The translations under genes and the position numbers were made by a program. From an uncultured Planctomycetia bacterium (GTDB taxonomy: Bacteria; Planctomycetota; Phycisphaerae; Phycisphaerales; SM1A02), in assembly GCA_937919205.1 (NCBI GenBank), contig CALFOZ010000095.1, forward strand, positions 1-40,934: a stretch of DNA of 40,934 nucleotides, written 5' to 3'. The notes under the pieces are model-generated. The model did not search any database. It was not told where the DNA came from and worked only from the letters and a program-made list of their open reading frames with translations. How positions within the stretch are numbered: the first letter of the stretch is position 1; each line of letters begins with the position of its first letter. Below, piece after piece: positions 34,698 to 40,934 of this stretch.

Positions 34698-35579
34698 ATG
34701 AGCACCGCACAGTTAGAGCGCCGCGCCGCGCGTATTGCGCTGGTCACCTCAGTGGTGCTTTTGCTTACCAAGCTTGCGGCGTGGCGCTTGACCGGAAGTA
34801 CCGCAGTTTTTGGCGACGCCATGGAAAGCGTTGTGAATGTGGCGGCCAGCGCGGTGGTGATTTGGAGCGTGTGGATGGCCAATCGCCCAGCCGATGAATC
34901 ACACCCATATGGCCACGGCAAGGCGGAATTTTTAAGTTCCGCCATTGAAGGCGGCATGATCAGCGTGGCCATGTTGGTGGTGATGGTGCGCAGTGCGCTG
35001 GAATTATTTGATCGCAGTGCGTCCATTGAAAAAATTGATTTTGGACTTCTGCTTCTTGCGTTCACAATCATCGCCAATGGCGGAGTTGGATTGTGGCTGA
35101 TTCAAGTTGGGCGCACAACAAAAAGCAGTGCGTTGCACGCCGACGGAATTCATTTAATTTCCGACGCATGGACCAGTGGCGCCGCTGTCGTATCACTGTT
35201 GCTTGTGCGCTGGACGGGCTTGGCTTTTATCGATCCAATCATCGCCTTGATCATGGCGGTGTGGGTGGGCTTTGTTGGCTATCGACTTATTCGCCGCGCG
35301 CTTGGTGATTTGCTTGATGAGCAGGATCTTGCGGACCTGGCCAAAGTTGAAACAATTTTAAACGACCACGCGCGTGCGGATGGACCGCTACCGCGCATTG
35401 TTTCGTTTCACAAAGTTCGCACGCGCCATAGTGGGCGTGATCACTGGGTGGATTTTCATTTGCAACTGCGCGCCGATATGGATTTAAAAAGCGCGCACGA
35501 TGTGGCCAGTGATATAGAAAATAAAATAGAGGACGAGCTTGGCGGAACAGCCACGGCCCATATTGAGCCTGCCCGCTGA
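34698..35579 (+). CDS. Cation diffusion facilitator (CDF) family transporter
   Basis: A 293-residue CDF exporter of divalent metal ions (for example Zn2+, Mn2+ or Fe2+) using the proton gradient, with six membrane segments and a C-terminal cytoplasmic domain. Landmarks are HPYGHGKAEFLSSAIEG and the helix-5 metal motif HADGIHLISDAW. In helix 2 the usual metal-site residues read as D-A-M-E-S-V-V-N, a variant common in one CDF subgroup, so metal preference cannot be read. Divergent from the usp gene. Confidence 0.92.
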   Translation: MSTAQLERRAARIALVTSVVLLLTKLAAWRLTGSTAVFGDAMESVVNVAASAVVIWSVWMANRPADESHPYGHGKAEFLSSAIEGGMISVAMLVVMVRSALELFDRSASIEKIDFGLLLLAFTIIANGGVGLWLIQVGRTTKSSALHADGIHLISDAWTSGAAVVSLLLVRWTGLAFIDPIIALIMAVWVGFVGYRLIRRALGDLLDEQDLADLAKVETILNDHARADGPLPRIVSFHKVRTRHSGRDHWVDFHLQLRADMDLKSAHDVASDIENKIEDELGGTATAHIEPAR

Positions 35580-35618
35580 GCGCATGTTTCGAAGTTTGTA
35601 AAGCGGTTTGAATCGTTT

Positions 35619-36803
35619 TTACAACAACAGCCATCCAGCGAGCGCGCACAACACAATCACGGCGGGCACTGGAATACTTTTGCGTCGCAGTAAGGCGAAC
35701 GCCGCTAAATATAGAAGGATCATGATCGTTGTTGGCCCAATCACAATGGAGCCAAATGGTCGTATCACCAACGCCGGCGCGATGGAGCCAATCAGCACCG
35801 CGAACAACAAGCCAACCACCGCGGCGTTTACCCCCGAAAGCATGCCGCGCGCCCAGGCGCGATTTTTAAGCGTGTCCCAAAATGGAAGCGCCGCACTCAT
35901 GAGCAGTAATCCTGGAATAAAAATTGCAACCGTGGCCACGCATGCGCCAAGGGCTGACGACACAGGCAGGGTGCTTGTGGCTCCAAGAAATGTGGCGAAA
36001 GTGAACAGCGGTCCTGGAATGGCTTGAGCCACTCCGTAGCCGGCAAGAAAAGTATTTTCATCAACTAAGTCGTTGAGCACAAAGCGTGTTTCTAAAAGTG
36101 GCAACACCACATGTCCTCCACCAAATACCAGCGAGCCACTCTGCGCGAACAGCGCCCACGGTGTCCACGTCACCAGCAAGCTGGCCACAAAGAGCGCCAA
36201 GGCAATCACTGCCGTGCGTTTTGAAATGGGGCTGGTGCGATGCGTTGGCGCCAACTCCATAGGCGCCTGGCGTGTCAACGCGAACAATCCCGCCGCCGCA
36301 CCAATCAACAACACCCACGCTTGCGCAATGGTGTCGCGAAATACAAAAGCAAGCACGCCCGTAAGCACCACAAGCAATTTGCGCCGTACATCTGGCGCAA
36401 GCAATACAAACATTTGTAGTGCCGCCAACGCCACCACCGCAACCGCGCCTGCTTTCAGTCCTTGCAACCAGCCCGCGTTTGAAAGTTCGCCGGGATACAA
36501 CACGGTCATGGCCACGGCGTACATCATCAAGGCGCTGGGCAATGTGAATCCAATCCACGCCGCAAGTCCGCCAATAATCCCCGCGCGCTCCACGCCAATG
36601 GCGTAGCCAACCTGACTGCTTGATGGCCCAGGTAAGAAATGCGACAGCGCGACAAGATCCGCGAATCGCTCTTGGGTGATCCATCTTCGACGGGTGACAA
36701 AGGCCTCTTGGAAATATCCAAGGTGCGCCACGGGTCCGCCAAATGAAAAACATCCAAGACGCAGGAAGACCCAAAATGTTTCGCCAATGCTTTTCAATTT
36801 CAT
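35619..36803 (-). CDS. chrA: Chromate transporter ChrA, two-domain form
   Basis: A 394-residue inner-membrane protein of the CHR family, which exports chromate. It contains two CHR domains: the first begins with FLRLGCFSFGGPVAHLGYFQ and the second near LVFGGGHVVLPLLETRF. The conserved LSHFLPGPSSSQVGYAIG is present. About ten to twelve hydrophobic segments are visible. The start is separated from the divergent crcB start by only 25 bases, so the two promoters must overlap or lie inside the coding regions. Confidence 0.93.
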   Translation of the reverse strand: MKLKSIGETFWVFLRLGCFSFGGPVAHLGYFQEAFVTRRRWITQERFADLVALSHFLPGPSSSQVGYAIGVERAGIIGGLAAWIGFTLPSALMMYAVAMTVLYPGELSNAGWLQGLKAGAVAVVALAALQMFVLLAPDVRRKLLVVLTGVLAFVFRDTIAQAWVLLIGAAAGLFALTRQAPMELAPTHRTSPISKRTAVIALALFVASLLVTWTPWALFAQSGSLVFGGGHVVLPLLETRFVLNDLVDENTFLAGYGVAQAIPGPLFTFATFLGATSTLPVSSALGACVATVAIFIPGLLLMSAALPFWDTLKNRAWARGMLSGVNAAVVGLLFAVLIGSIAPALVIRPFGSIVIGPTTIMILLYLAAFALLRRKSIPVPAVIVLCALAGWLLL

Positions 36804-36828
36804 GTGATTGGTAGACTCGCCGCCTCAA

Positions 36829-37212
36829 ATGCTAACTCCGTTTGTCACCACCTTGATCATTGGATTTAGCGGAGGTCTAGGCGCCGCGACACGCTTCTTA
36901 ATTTATTTTTGCCTGGACCGTGGGCGTGTCTGGCCCCAGTGGAAAATATTGTTGTGCATTAATTTGCTCGGCTCGCTTGCAATTGGATATCTCGGGGGAT
37001 TTATGCTGAAAATGCAAGGGAATTATTCCCAACTCGTCGCCGATGTGATACTGACCGGGTTTCTTGGTGGCTTCACCACATTCAGCGCGTTCATGATTGA
37101 ATCAACGGAAGGCTTACTCAATAAGCGCGCGCGCGGCGTGGCGTTCTTCGTGGGTGTCAGCATTGTTGGAGGCATGGCTTTGGCATGGATTGGTCAAAGG
37201 TTGAGCTCATGA
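36829..37212 (+). CDS. crcB: Fluoride channel CrcB/Fluc, first subunit
   Basis: A 127-residue four-helix membrane protein of the Fluc family, which lets fluoride leave the cytoplasm. Motifs are GFSGGLGAATRFL at the N-terminus, INLLGSLAIGYLGG, and TGFLGGFTTFSAFMIE (helix 3, with the Phe-box and Na+-site region). Flucs are dual-topology dimers; here two genes are adjacent, so an obligate heterodimer is likely. ATG 36829 is preferred over TTG 36808. No fluoride riboswitch fits in the 25-base leader. Confidence 0.92.
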   Translation: MLTPFVTTLIIGFSGGLGAATRFLIYFCLDRGRVWPQWKILLCINLLGSLAIGYLGGFMLKMQGNYSQLVADVILTGFLGGFTTFSAFMIESTEGLLNKRARGVAFFVGVSIVGGMALAWIGQRLSS

Positions 37213-37655
37213 ATTCCAAATCACCACCCACTCTGCCTTCGATCTGGCTCATGCTTGCGGTGGTTTTTGGCGGCGGCACCATAGGCACAATGCTTCGCTA
37301 TGCCGCAGGGCAAGTGTGTCCAATTATTCAGACCGATCCTTGGGTCGCCGTTCTTGTCGTGAACCTGATCGCCACATTTTTCGCCGCGTGGGTTGGTCGC
37401 AAATATTTACTCCTTTCCAGTGAACGCTTTGTGGATGTGGTTGATCCATTTTTTAAAAAAAACCCGTTGTTCAATTTATTTTTTGTCTCTGGGTGCATGG
37501 GTGGCTTGAGCACCTTCAGTTCGTTGTCGCAAGAATTGTGCGAGCAGTTCACGCGCGGGGACTTCCTTCAATTCGCTCTCAACCTTGGGCTTTCGCTCAT
37601 TCTTGGAATCATTGTGGGAGCGCTCGGTTTACGGCTCGGTCAAGCCTCAAGATGA
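37209..37655 (+). CDS. crcB: Fluoride channel CrcB/Fluc, second subunit
   Basis: The 148-residue second Fluc subunit starts at ATG 37209, overlapping the crcB stop by ATGA. It has FGGGTIGTMLRYAAG, VVNLIATFFAAWVG and SGCMGGLSTFSSLSQE, matching the Fluc helices. The longer N-terminus and an extra cytoplasmic loop (RKYLLLSSERFVDVVDP) distinguish it from the first subunit. The paired arrangement is typical of heterodimeric Fluc systems. An in-frame ATG at 37185 lies inside the first gene and is rejected. Confidence 0.92.
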   Translation: MNSKSPPTLPSIWLMLAVVFGGGTIGTMLRYAAGQVCPIIQTDPWVAVLVVNLIATFFAAWVGRKYLLLSSERFVDVVDPFFKKNPLFNLFFVSGCMGGLSTFSSLSQELCEQFTRGDFLQFALNLGLSLILGIIVGALGLRLGQASR

Positions 37656-37672
37656 TCCGATAGGCTTTGTGC

Positions 37673-38413
37673 ATGGCAACAAGCAAAAAATCAGCTCGAC
37701 CAAAGCCCGTGGACGCCTGGGGTGGGGCGCCATTGAACATGACCACATTACGCAAGTTATGGAAGCCGCGGCGCGACGCGTATTCCAAGGCGCACTTGTA
37801 TGACGAGGTTCGCGTGCGTATTCACCGCGCGCTGACGTGGCTGGAATTTTCCGAGCGCTGTCACGCGCCTGAAGATCTTGACGCCAAATTGATAGCCCAG
37901 TGGATTGCGTTCACCGCTCTCACAAGCCAGTGGAACAAAAAAACAAACGCGCCTGAACCTGATTCTGCGGCGACGCGCTTGTTCATACAACAAATTCTGG
38001 ATCACGATCAAGACGGCCTCATGCAAATGGTGTTGGAAACCAATGACCGCGCCGCGCGCGCGTTGTTTGAAGACGCGTATCTGGCCAAGCAATTCAAGTC
38101 GCGCGAGCAATCTAAAAATTCCAAGCAACGTGATGGAAGTGGCAAGCCATTTTCCACCAAGTCCACCATGGAAGATATTTTGGAACAAGCGCAATTTCAG
38201 CCCTGGCTTGAGGCTGTTCTTGAGCGCGTGCAATTTGTGCGCGATCAACTTGTGCACGGCGCAAGCACCTACAACAGCCGCTTAAACCGCGTGGCCGTGC
38301 GCCGCGCCAGTTCGTTGCTGGAACATCTGGTTGCTTGCTTCATGCAAATTCTTATGGAGCATGGCTACACCGATGACTGGGGCGATCTGTGCTACTCGCC
38401 ACTAGCGGATTGA
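37673..38413 (+). CDS. HEPN-like helical protein with RxxxxH motif
   Basis: The 246-residue helical protein contains FVRDQLVHGASTYNSRLNR. R190 and H195 form the R-x4-H motif of HEPN domains, many of which are metal-independent RNases in toxin, defence or RNA-processing systems. Residues 145-165 are a Lys/Ser/Gly-rich disordered insertion. The N-terminus is basic (SKKSARPKP). No partner nucleotidyltransferase (MNT) or antitoxin gene is adjacent. It lies 17 bases after the second crcB and is probably in the same transcript. ATG 37673 is used; TTG 37667 would add two residues. Assignment rests on the motif and helix pattern only. Confidence 0.6.
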   Translation: MATSKKSARPKPVDAWGGAPLNMTTLRKLWKPRRDAYSKAHLYDEVRVRIHRALTWLEFSERCHAPEDLDAKLIAQWIAFTALTSQWNKKTNAPEPDSAATRLFIQQILDHDQDGLMQMVLETNDRAARALFEDAYLAKQFKSREQSKNSKQRDGSGKPFSTKSTMEDILEQAQFQPWLEAVLERVQFVRDQLVHGASTYNSRLNRVAVRRASSLLEHLVACFMQILMEHGYTDDWGDLCYSPLAD

Positions 38414-38576
38414 AATGTTGAACTTATTTCGGAGCGTGAATATTGACCCGTAGCCAGTTCAGAACGAAATTTTCTATTCTTTGTGAAGCGAAAAGTTTTC
38501 CCATCTTCGTTCAAGACTGATTCGTTCGCTTTGCCCGCGGAACTTTTGTTGGTGTTTCTTCAAGTACTACAAAAAT

Positions 38577-39827
38577 TCAACCCGCCTCGGGGCGTGGCCC
38601 ATCATTGCTGGCGTCACGCTTGTTGCGGCGACTGTCCGCGCGCGCCGCGCCGCGGTGCAATGCTTCGGGTCCATACTTGCGCGCCACCGCGTCGGTGATC
38701 GAATCAAGTTTGCGCTGAACTTCCGTTGCGGGGTCTGGAAAAAGTTCCGGTTGCATTTGGGCGCCCACGCGGTCTACGCGCTCCACGCTTAAGCCGATCA
38801 AACGAAGTGCCAGCGCGCTTTCACGCCGCCACGCGGCAAGTAGGGCATCGGCCGCTTGCCAAATTGTCTTGGTGGAATCCGTGAATGGATTGAGTGTTTT
38901 TTGCCGTGAAAATGTGTCGAAATTGGCTAGACGCACTTTCAGCGTGACGCATTTAGCCAATCCATCGCCAGCGCGCAACCGTAGCGAAACGCGATCGCAT
39001 TGCTCTTGCAGAACCGCTCGCAACACATTCATGTCGCCAACATTGCGTTCAAATGTCTCCTCTTGACCAATGCTTTTTGCGTCGTGTTCCGTAATCACTT
39101 CGCGCTCATCAATGCCCAGCGCAAATTGCCGCCACTGCGCGCCAGATTCTCCCAACCGCGTGCGCGCTTGCCCTTCGCTTAGATTTTGCAAATCACCAAA
39201 TGTATGAATGCCCGCGTTGATGAACTTTGGAAGTGTCTTTGGACCCACGCCCCACATTTTAGAAATTGCAAGCGGCGCCAACATGTCACGCGTTTGCTCG
39301 GATGAAATGATGGTCAATCCGTTTGGCTTGAGTAAATCACTGGCAATCTTTGCCACAAATTTAGAAGTAGCCACGCCAACGCTCACGGTTAATTTTAATT
39401 CCTCATACACGCGCGCGCGAATTGCCCGAGCGATGGTTGGTCCACTGCCCAGCAATAATTGCGAACCAGTGACATCAACAAAGGCCTCGTCCACGCTGAT
39501 GGGTTCAACAAGTGGCGATTGGTCACGCAAAATATGCATAAATTGCTGACTGATTTCGCTGTAGCGATCAAAGCGCGGCGGGCGCACGGCGGCATGCGGG
39601 CATTTGGTCAGAGCCAAAGCCATGGGCATGGCGCTATGGCAACCAAACTTGCGCGCTTCATAACTGGCCGCGGCAACCACACCGCGACCGCCTTCGCCAC
39701 CAACCAAAACTGACATTCCTTTGAGTGTTGGGTCGTCAAGTTGCTCAATACTGGCAAAAAAAGCGTCCATATCGGCGTGTAGGACGCATTTCTGCCAAAC
39801 AGGGTTGCAATTCTCGGACTTAGACAT
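38577..39827 (-). CDS. dinB: DNA polymerase IV DinB (Y-family)
   Basis: A 416-residue error-prone translesion polymerase. Catalytic acids are D19 (HADMDAFFA) and D112-E113 (PISVDEAFVDVTGS), with aromatic steric-gate residues F23-F24. KIASDLLKPNGL and a helix-hairpin-helix region (KMWGVGPKTLPKFINAGIHTFGDL) follow, then the little-finger domain. QPELFPD is a probable beta-clamp binding motif, but it lies ~45 residues before the C-terminus. The remaining tail is basic and Asn/Asp/Gly-rich. The start is ATG 39827, preceded four bases upstream by a short dyad. No Shine-Dalgarno is visible. Confidence 0.95.
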   Translation of the reverse strand: MSKSENCNPVWQKCVLHADMDAFFASIEQLDDPTLKGMSVLVGGEGGRGVVAAASYEARKFGCHSAMPMALALTKCPHAAVRPPRFDRYSEISQQFMHILRDQSPLVEPISVDEAFVDVTGSQLLLGSGPTIARAIRARVYEELKLTVSVGVATSKFVAKIASDLLKPNGLTIISSEQTRDMLAPLAISKMWGVGPKTLPKFINAGIHTFGDLQNLSEGQARTRLGESGAQWRQFALGIDEREVITEHDAKSIGQEETFERNVGDMNVLRAVLQEQCDRVSLRLRAGDGLAKCVTLKVRLANFDTFSRQKTLNPFTDSTKTIWQAADALLAAWRRESALALRLIGLSVERVDRVGAQMQPELFPDPATEVQRKLDSITDAVARKYGPEALHRGAARADSRRNKRDASNDGPRPEAG

Positions 39828-39830
39828 ACA

Positions 39831-39843
39831 ATGTAAACTACAT
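39831..39843. promoter_or_regulatory. Short dyad immediately upstream of dinB
   Basis: ATGTA and TACAT flank AAC, giving a 5-3-5 inverted repeat four bases from the dinB start codon. On the minus strand it covers the position where a Shine-Dalgarno or early transcript would lie, so it could be an operator. It does not match the LexA boxes I know (GAAC-N4-GTTC or GTTC-N7-GTTC). Confidence 0.3.
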
Positions 39844-39970
39844 ATTCTATTTAATTACTATTAATTCATTGACTGTGGATCATTTGCGCTAACAATGCGA
39901 ATGTAAGAGTGTTCCCTGTAAGACTTTCAAGTCTAAATGTACGTTTGAACTTTTGTCCGGGTGGATTGGC

Positions 39971-39998
39971 CAAGAAGAGCGAGAAAAGGCTCTTCTTG
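39971..39998. other. Perfect 10-bp hairpin upstream of dinB
   Basis: CAAGAAGAGC (39971-39980) pairs with GCTCTTCTTG (39989-39998) across the 8-base loop GAGAAAAG. On the plus strand it is followed by TTTGG. It sits 16 bases before the A-tract of the stronger terminator and may be part of the same RNA. Confidence 0.5.
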
Positions 39999-40013
39999 TT
40001 TGGAATAATTCTG

Positions 40014-40070
40014 CAAAAAAGGGCGTGGGCGCTTAAGGAAACTTAAGCGACTCACGCCTTTTCTATTTTT
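40014..40070. terminator. Strong bidirectional intrinsic terminator
   Basis: A composite hairpin: GGCGTG (40022-40027) pairs with CACGCC (40053-40058), and GCTTAAG (40031-40037) pairs with CTTAAGC (40042-40048) around a GAAA tetraloop. A seven-base run (AAAAAAG) precedes it and TTTTCTATTTTT follows. On the minus strand the hairpin is followed by TTTTTT. It can therefore stop a minus-strand transcript carrying the 34-aa ORF or a plus-strand transcript from near dinB. Confidence 0.85.
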
Positions 40071-40075
40071 AGGTT

Positions 40076-40180
40076 TCACACAAAATCATTCGTAATTTCA
40101 AATTGAAACCTGGCGTGGTGTTGGCGTGGTGTTGGCGTGTTCTTGCTGTTGTCAGCGTGCGAAAATTCCAATGTGCCCAT
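40076..40180 (-). CDS. Possible 34-aa small protein with ribosome binding site and terminator
   Basis: ATG 40180 on the minus strand starts a 34-residue frame with TGA at 40076-40078. The predicted protein begins MGTLEFSHADNSKNTP and ends RFQFEITNDFV. A Shine-Dalgarno-like AAGGA lies 8 bases before the ATG (gap AAATAAAT-like, A/T-rich). The stop is followed after ~17 bases by the strong terminator. Ribosome binding site, short frame and terminator in correct order make a real small gene plausible. An 11-base tandem repeat lies within it. I recognise no family, and it is too short to judge by composition. Confidence 0.4.
   Translation of the reverse strand: MGTLEFSHADNSKNTPTPRQHHARFQFEITNDFV
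40112..40141. repeat. 11-bp tandem repeat GGCGTGGTGTT
   Basis: Two exact copies start at 40112 and 40123, followed by a partial third at 40134 (GGCGTGTT). The period of 11 would shift any reading frame on copy-number change. On the minus strand the repeats fall inside the small ORF. Confidence 0.7.
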
Positions 40181-40204
40181 TTTATTTATCCTTAGCATAA
40201 AGCA

Positions 40205-40934
40205 ATGATTGATGCAACAAATGCTACGGTTTCTCCTTCGCTTGTGACAGCATGGTTGGATGTTCTTGGAGCTTTCCATCCTCTGATTGTTCATTTTCCA
40301 ATTGCGCTAGCGATTGTCGCGGCGCTTGCCATGTTGTGGAGTTGGATTGGGGGGCACGACGGCTTTGGAGAATTTGCATTCCACTGCACGTGGATTGCGG
40401 CGCTTGCCAGCGTGTTTGTTGCCGCAAGTGGATGGTTCTTTGTCGCTTCAGATGAAAAAATTACTTTGGACTCTTTGATTGACTCGATTTTAAATGTGTT
40501 CCCAGCCGCACTTGCTTGGTTCCTTGGCAAAGCAGATCAAAGCCAGACATTGAATTTGCACCGCTGGGTTGGCATTGCAAGTTCAGCGGGATTGATCGCT
40601 TTGACATTCATGACTTCGCTTGTGCGCAGTGACTCGTGGCCAGGCTTGTTAAAAATTTCACGCATCACTTCGCTGGTTGTTGCAATCGCAATTGGAATCA
40701 CCGCGCATTTGGGCGGCGACATGGTGTGGGGCGAGGGGCAAGTCACAACGCCGTTTTCAAAGGCTTTGTCTGTGAGTTGGAAATCCATCAACGCAACCAA
40801 TAGCGTGACTCCAACAACTGACACCGCGCCAACAACTCCAACAACGGACACCGCGCCAACAACTCCAACAACTCCAACAACTCCAACAACTGACACCGCG
40901 CCAACAACTCCAACAACGGACACCGCGCCAACAA
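40205..40934 (+). CDS. DUF2231-family membrane protein, 3' end outside the window
   Basis: The frame runs open to the window edge (at least 243 residues). It begins with the DUF2231 signature (LGAFHPLIVHFPIALAIVAAL). It then has further membrane helices (WIAALASVFVAASGWFF, IASSAGLIALTFMTSL, SLVVAIAIGITAHLGGDMVWGEG), of which HLGGDMVWG also matches the family. After about residue 205 comes a Thr/Pro/Asp repeat tail, units PTTPTTDTA, still continuing at the edge. DUF2231 proteins are predicted integral membrane proteins; in Planctomycetes some precede cytochrome-c-like domains. Function unknown. ATG 40205 has no clear Shine-Dalgarno. Confidence 0.8.
   Translation, partial: MIDATNATVSPSLVTAWLDVLGAFHPLIVHFPIALAIVAALAMLWSWIGGHDGFGEFAFHCTWIAALASVFVAASGWFFVASDEKITLDSLIDSILNVFPAALAWFLGKADQSQTLNLHRWVGIASSAGLIALTFMTSLVRSDSWPGLLKISRITSLVVAIAIGITAHLGGDMVWGEGQVTTPFSKALSVSWKSINATNSVTPTTDTAPTTPTTDTAPTTPTTPTTPTTDTAPTTPTTDTAPT
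40814..40934. repeat. Thr/Pro-coding repeat (27-bp unit and 9-bp variant) at window end
   Basis: The unit CCAACAACTCCAACAACGGACACCGCG (PTTPTTDTA) recurs, sometimes with extra CCAACAACT triplets, and continues past the edge. The period is a multiple of nine, so length changes keep the frame. It codes for an extended flexible linker. Confidence 0.85.

Larger units (their letters stand above)
39828..40204. other. AT-rich intergenic region between dinB and the DUF2231 gene
   Basis: This 377-base stretch holds a dyad next to dinB (ATGTA-AAC-TACAT, 39831-39843) and TGTAAR-type words near 39832, 39902 and 39917. It also holds a 10-base perfect hairpin, a bidirectional terminator, an 11-base tandem repeat and a possible 34-residue minus-strand ORF. 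A TTGACT box near 39869 could start a plus-strand transcript reaching the terminator. No known RNA family is recognised. Confidence 0.55.

Noticed and set aside
36804..36828. Fluoride riboswitch before crcB
   Set aside because: Only 25 bases separate the divergent starts, too short for a crcB-motif riboswitch, and no pseudoknot core is visible.
38414..38698. Short plus-strand frame between the HEPN gene and dinB
   Set aside because: Most of it overlaps the 3' end of dinB in antisense, and composition (Cys/Arg/His-rich) looks like a shadow frame. The 163-base gap shows no strong hairpin.
40537..40923. Minus-strand frame of Val/Gly repeats at the window end
   Set aside because: It is the complement of the Pro/Thr repeat tail of the DUF2231 protein, a low-complexity shadow.

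Overview
The window looks like a chromosomal segment from a bacterium of the Planctomycetota, most likely a Phycisphaerae-type lineage. This is inferred from gene content, not proven. Pointers are a surface protein with a C-terminal Pro-Ala-Pro-Gly sorting-like signal, LL-diaminopimelate aminotransferase (DapL), a full-length tricorn-like protease, a DUF2231 protein with a Pro/Thr repeat tail, and two ClpP paralogues. Many genes lack a clear Shine-Dalgarno sequence. No phage, insertion sequence, CRISPR array or rRNA was seen. Almost all the sequence is housekeeping or metabolic.

Layout. 1-2189: end of a multi-membrane-span protein, a spacer with a cluster of CTTGACAAG dyads, a possible 40-residue ORF, a secreted surface protein with an atypical tail, and a gene-poor spacer with an imperfect direct repeat. 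2190-4017 (minus): rlmE and pdxA. 4047-6494: a lipoprotein and a divergent secreted esterase. 6519-8233: purE-purK, overlapping by GTGA. 8249-9241 (minus): a XerC/XerD recombinase whose upstream region holds three successive hairpins with 7-nt loops. 9509-9581: tRNA-Lys(UUU). 9628-14404: an operon of SNF2 helicase, SWIM zinc-finger protein and inorganic pyrophosphatase joined by two ATGA overlaps. 14446-18054 (minus): tricorn-like protease. 18244-21647: small coiled-coil protein, M42 peptidase, PmtA-like methyltransferase, dapL. 21730-24586: MoxR ATPase with an outer-membrane-like protein, and a divergent PAP2 phosphatase. 24643-25968 (minus): tandem clpP genes. 26029-28572: astB, then divergent holA. 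28746-33765: kup followed by a DevC-DevA-DevB type ABC exporter. 33787-36803: double-domain universal stress protein, CDF transporter, chromate transporter. 36829-38413: paired crcB fluoride channels and a HEPN-like protein. 38577-39827 (minus): dinB. 39828-40204: spacer with strong hairpins, a bidirectional terminator and a likely 34-residue ORF. 40205-end: DUF2231 protein, cut by the window edge.

How the genes work together. Functional units are purine synthesis (PurE/PurK), nucleic-acid maintenance (helicase/SWIM, HolA, DinB, Xer), proteolysis (tricorn, M42, ClpP pair) and ion or toxic-anion handling (Kup, CDF, ChrA, Fluc pair). The points most worth a second look are the ClpP paralogue with Asn at the catalytic Asp position, the helicase-SWIM-pyrophosphatase operon, the HEPN gene behind the fluoride channels, and the structured non-coding regions upstream of xer and dinB.
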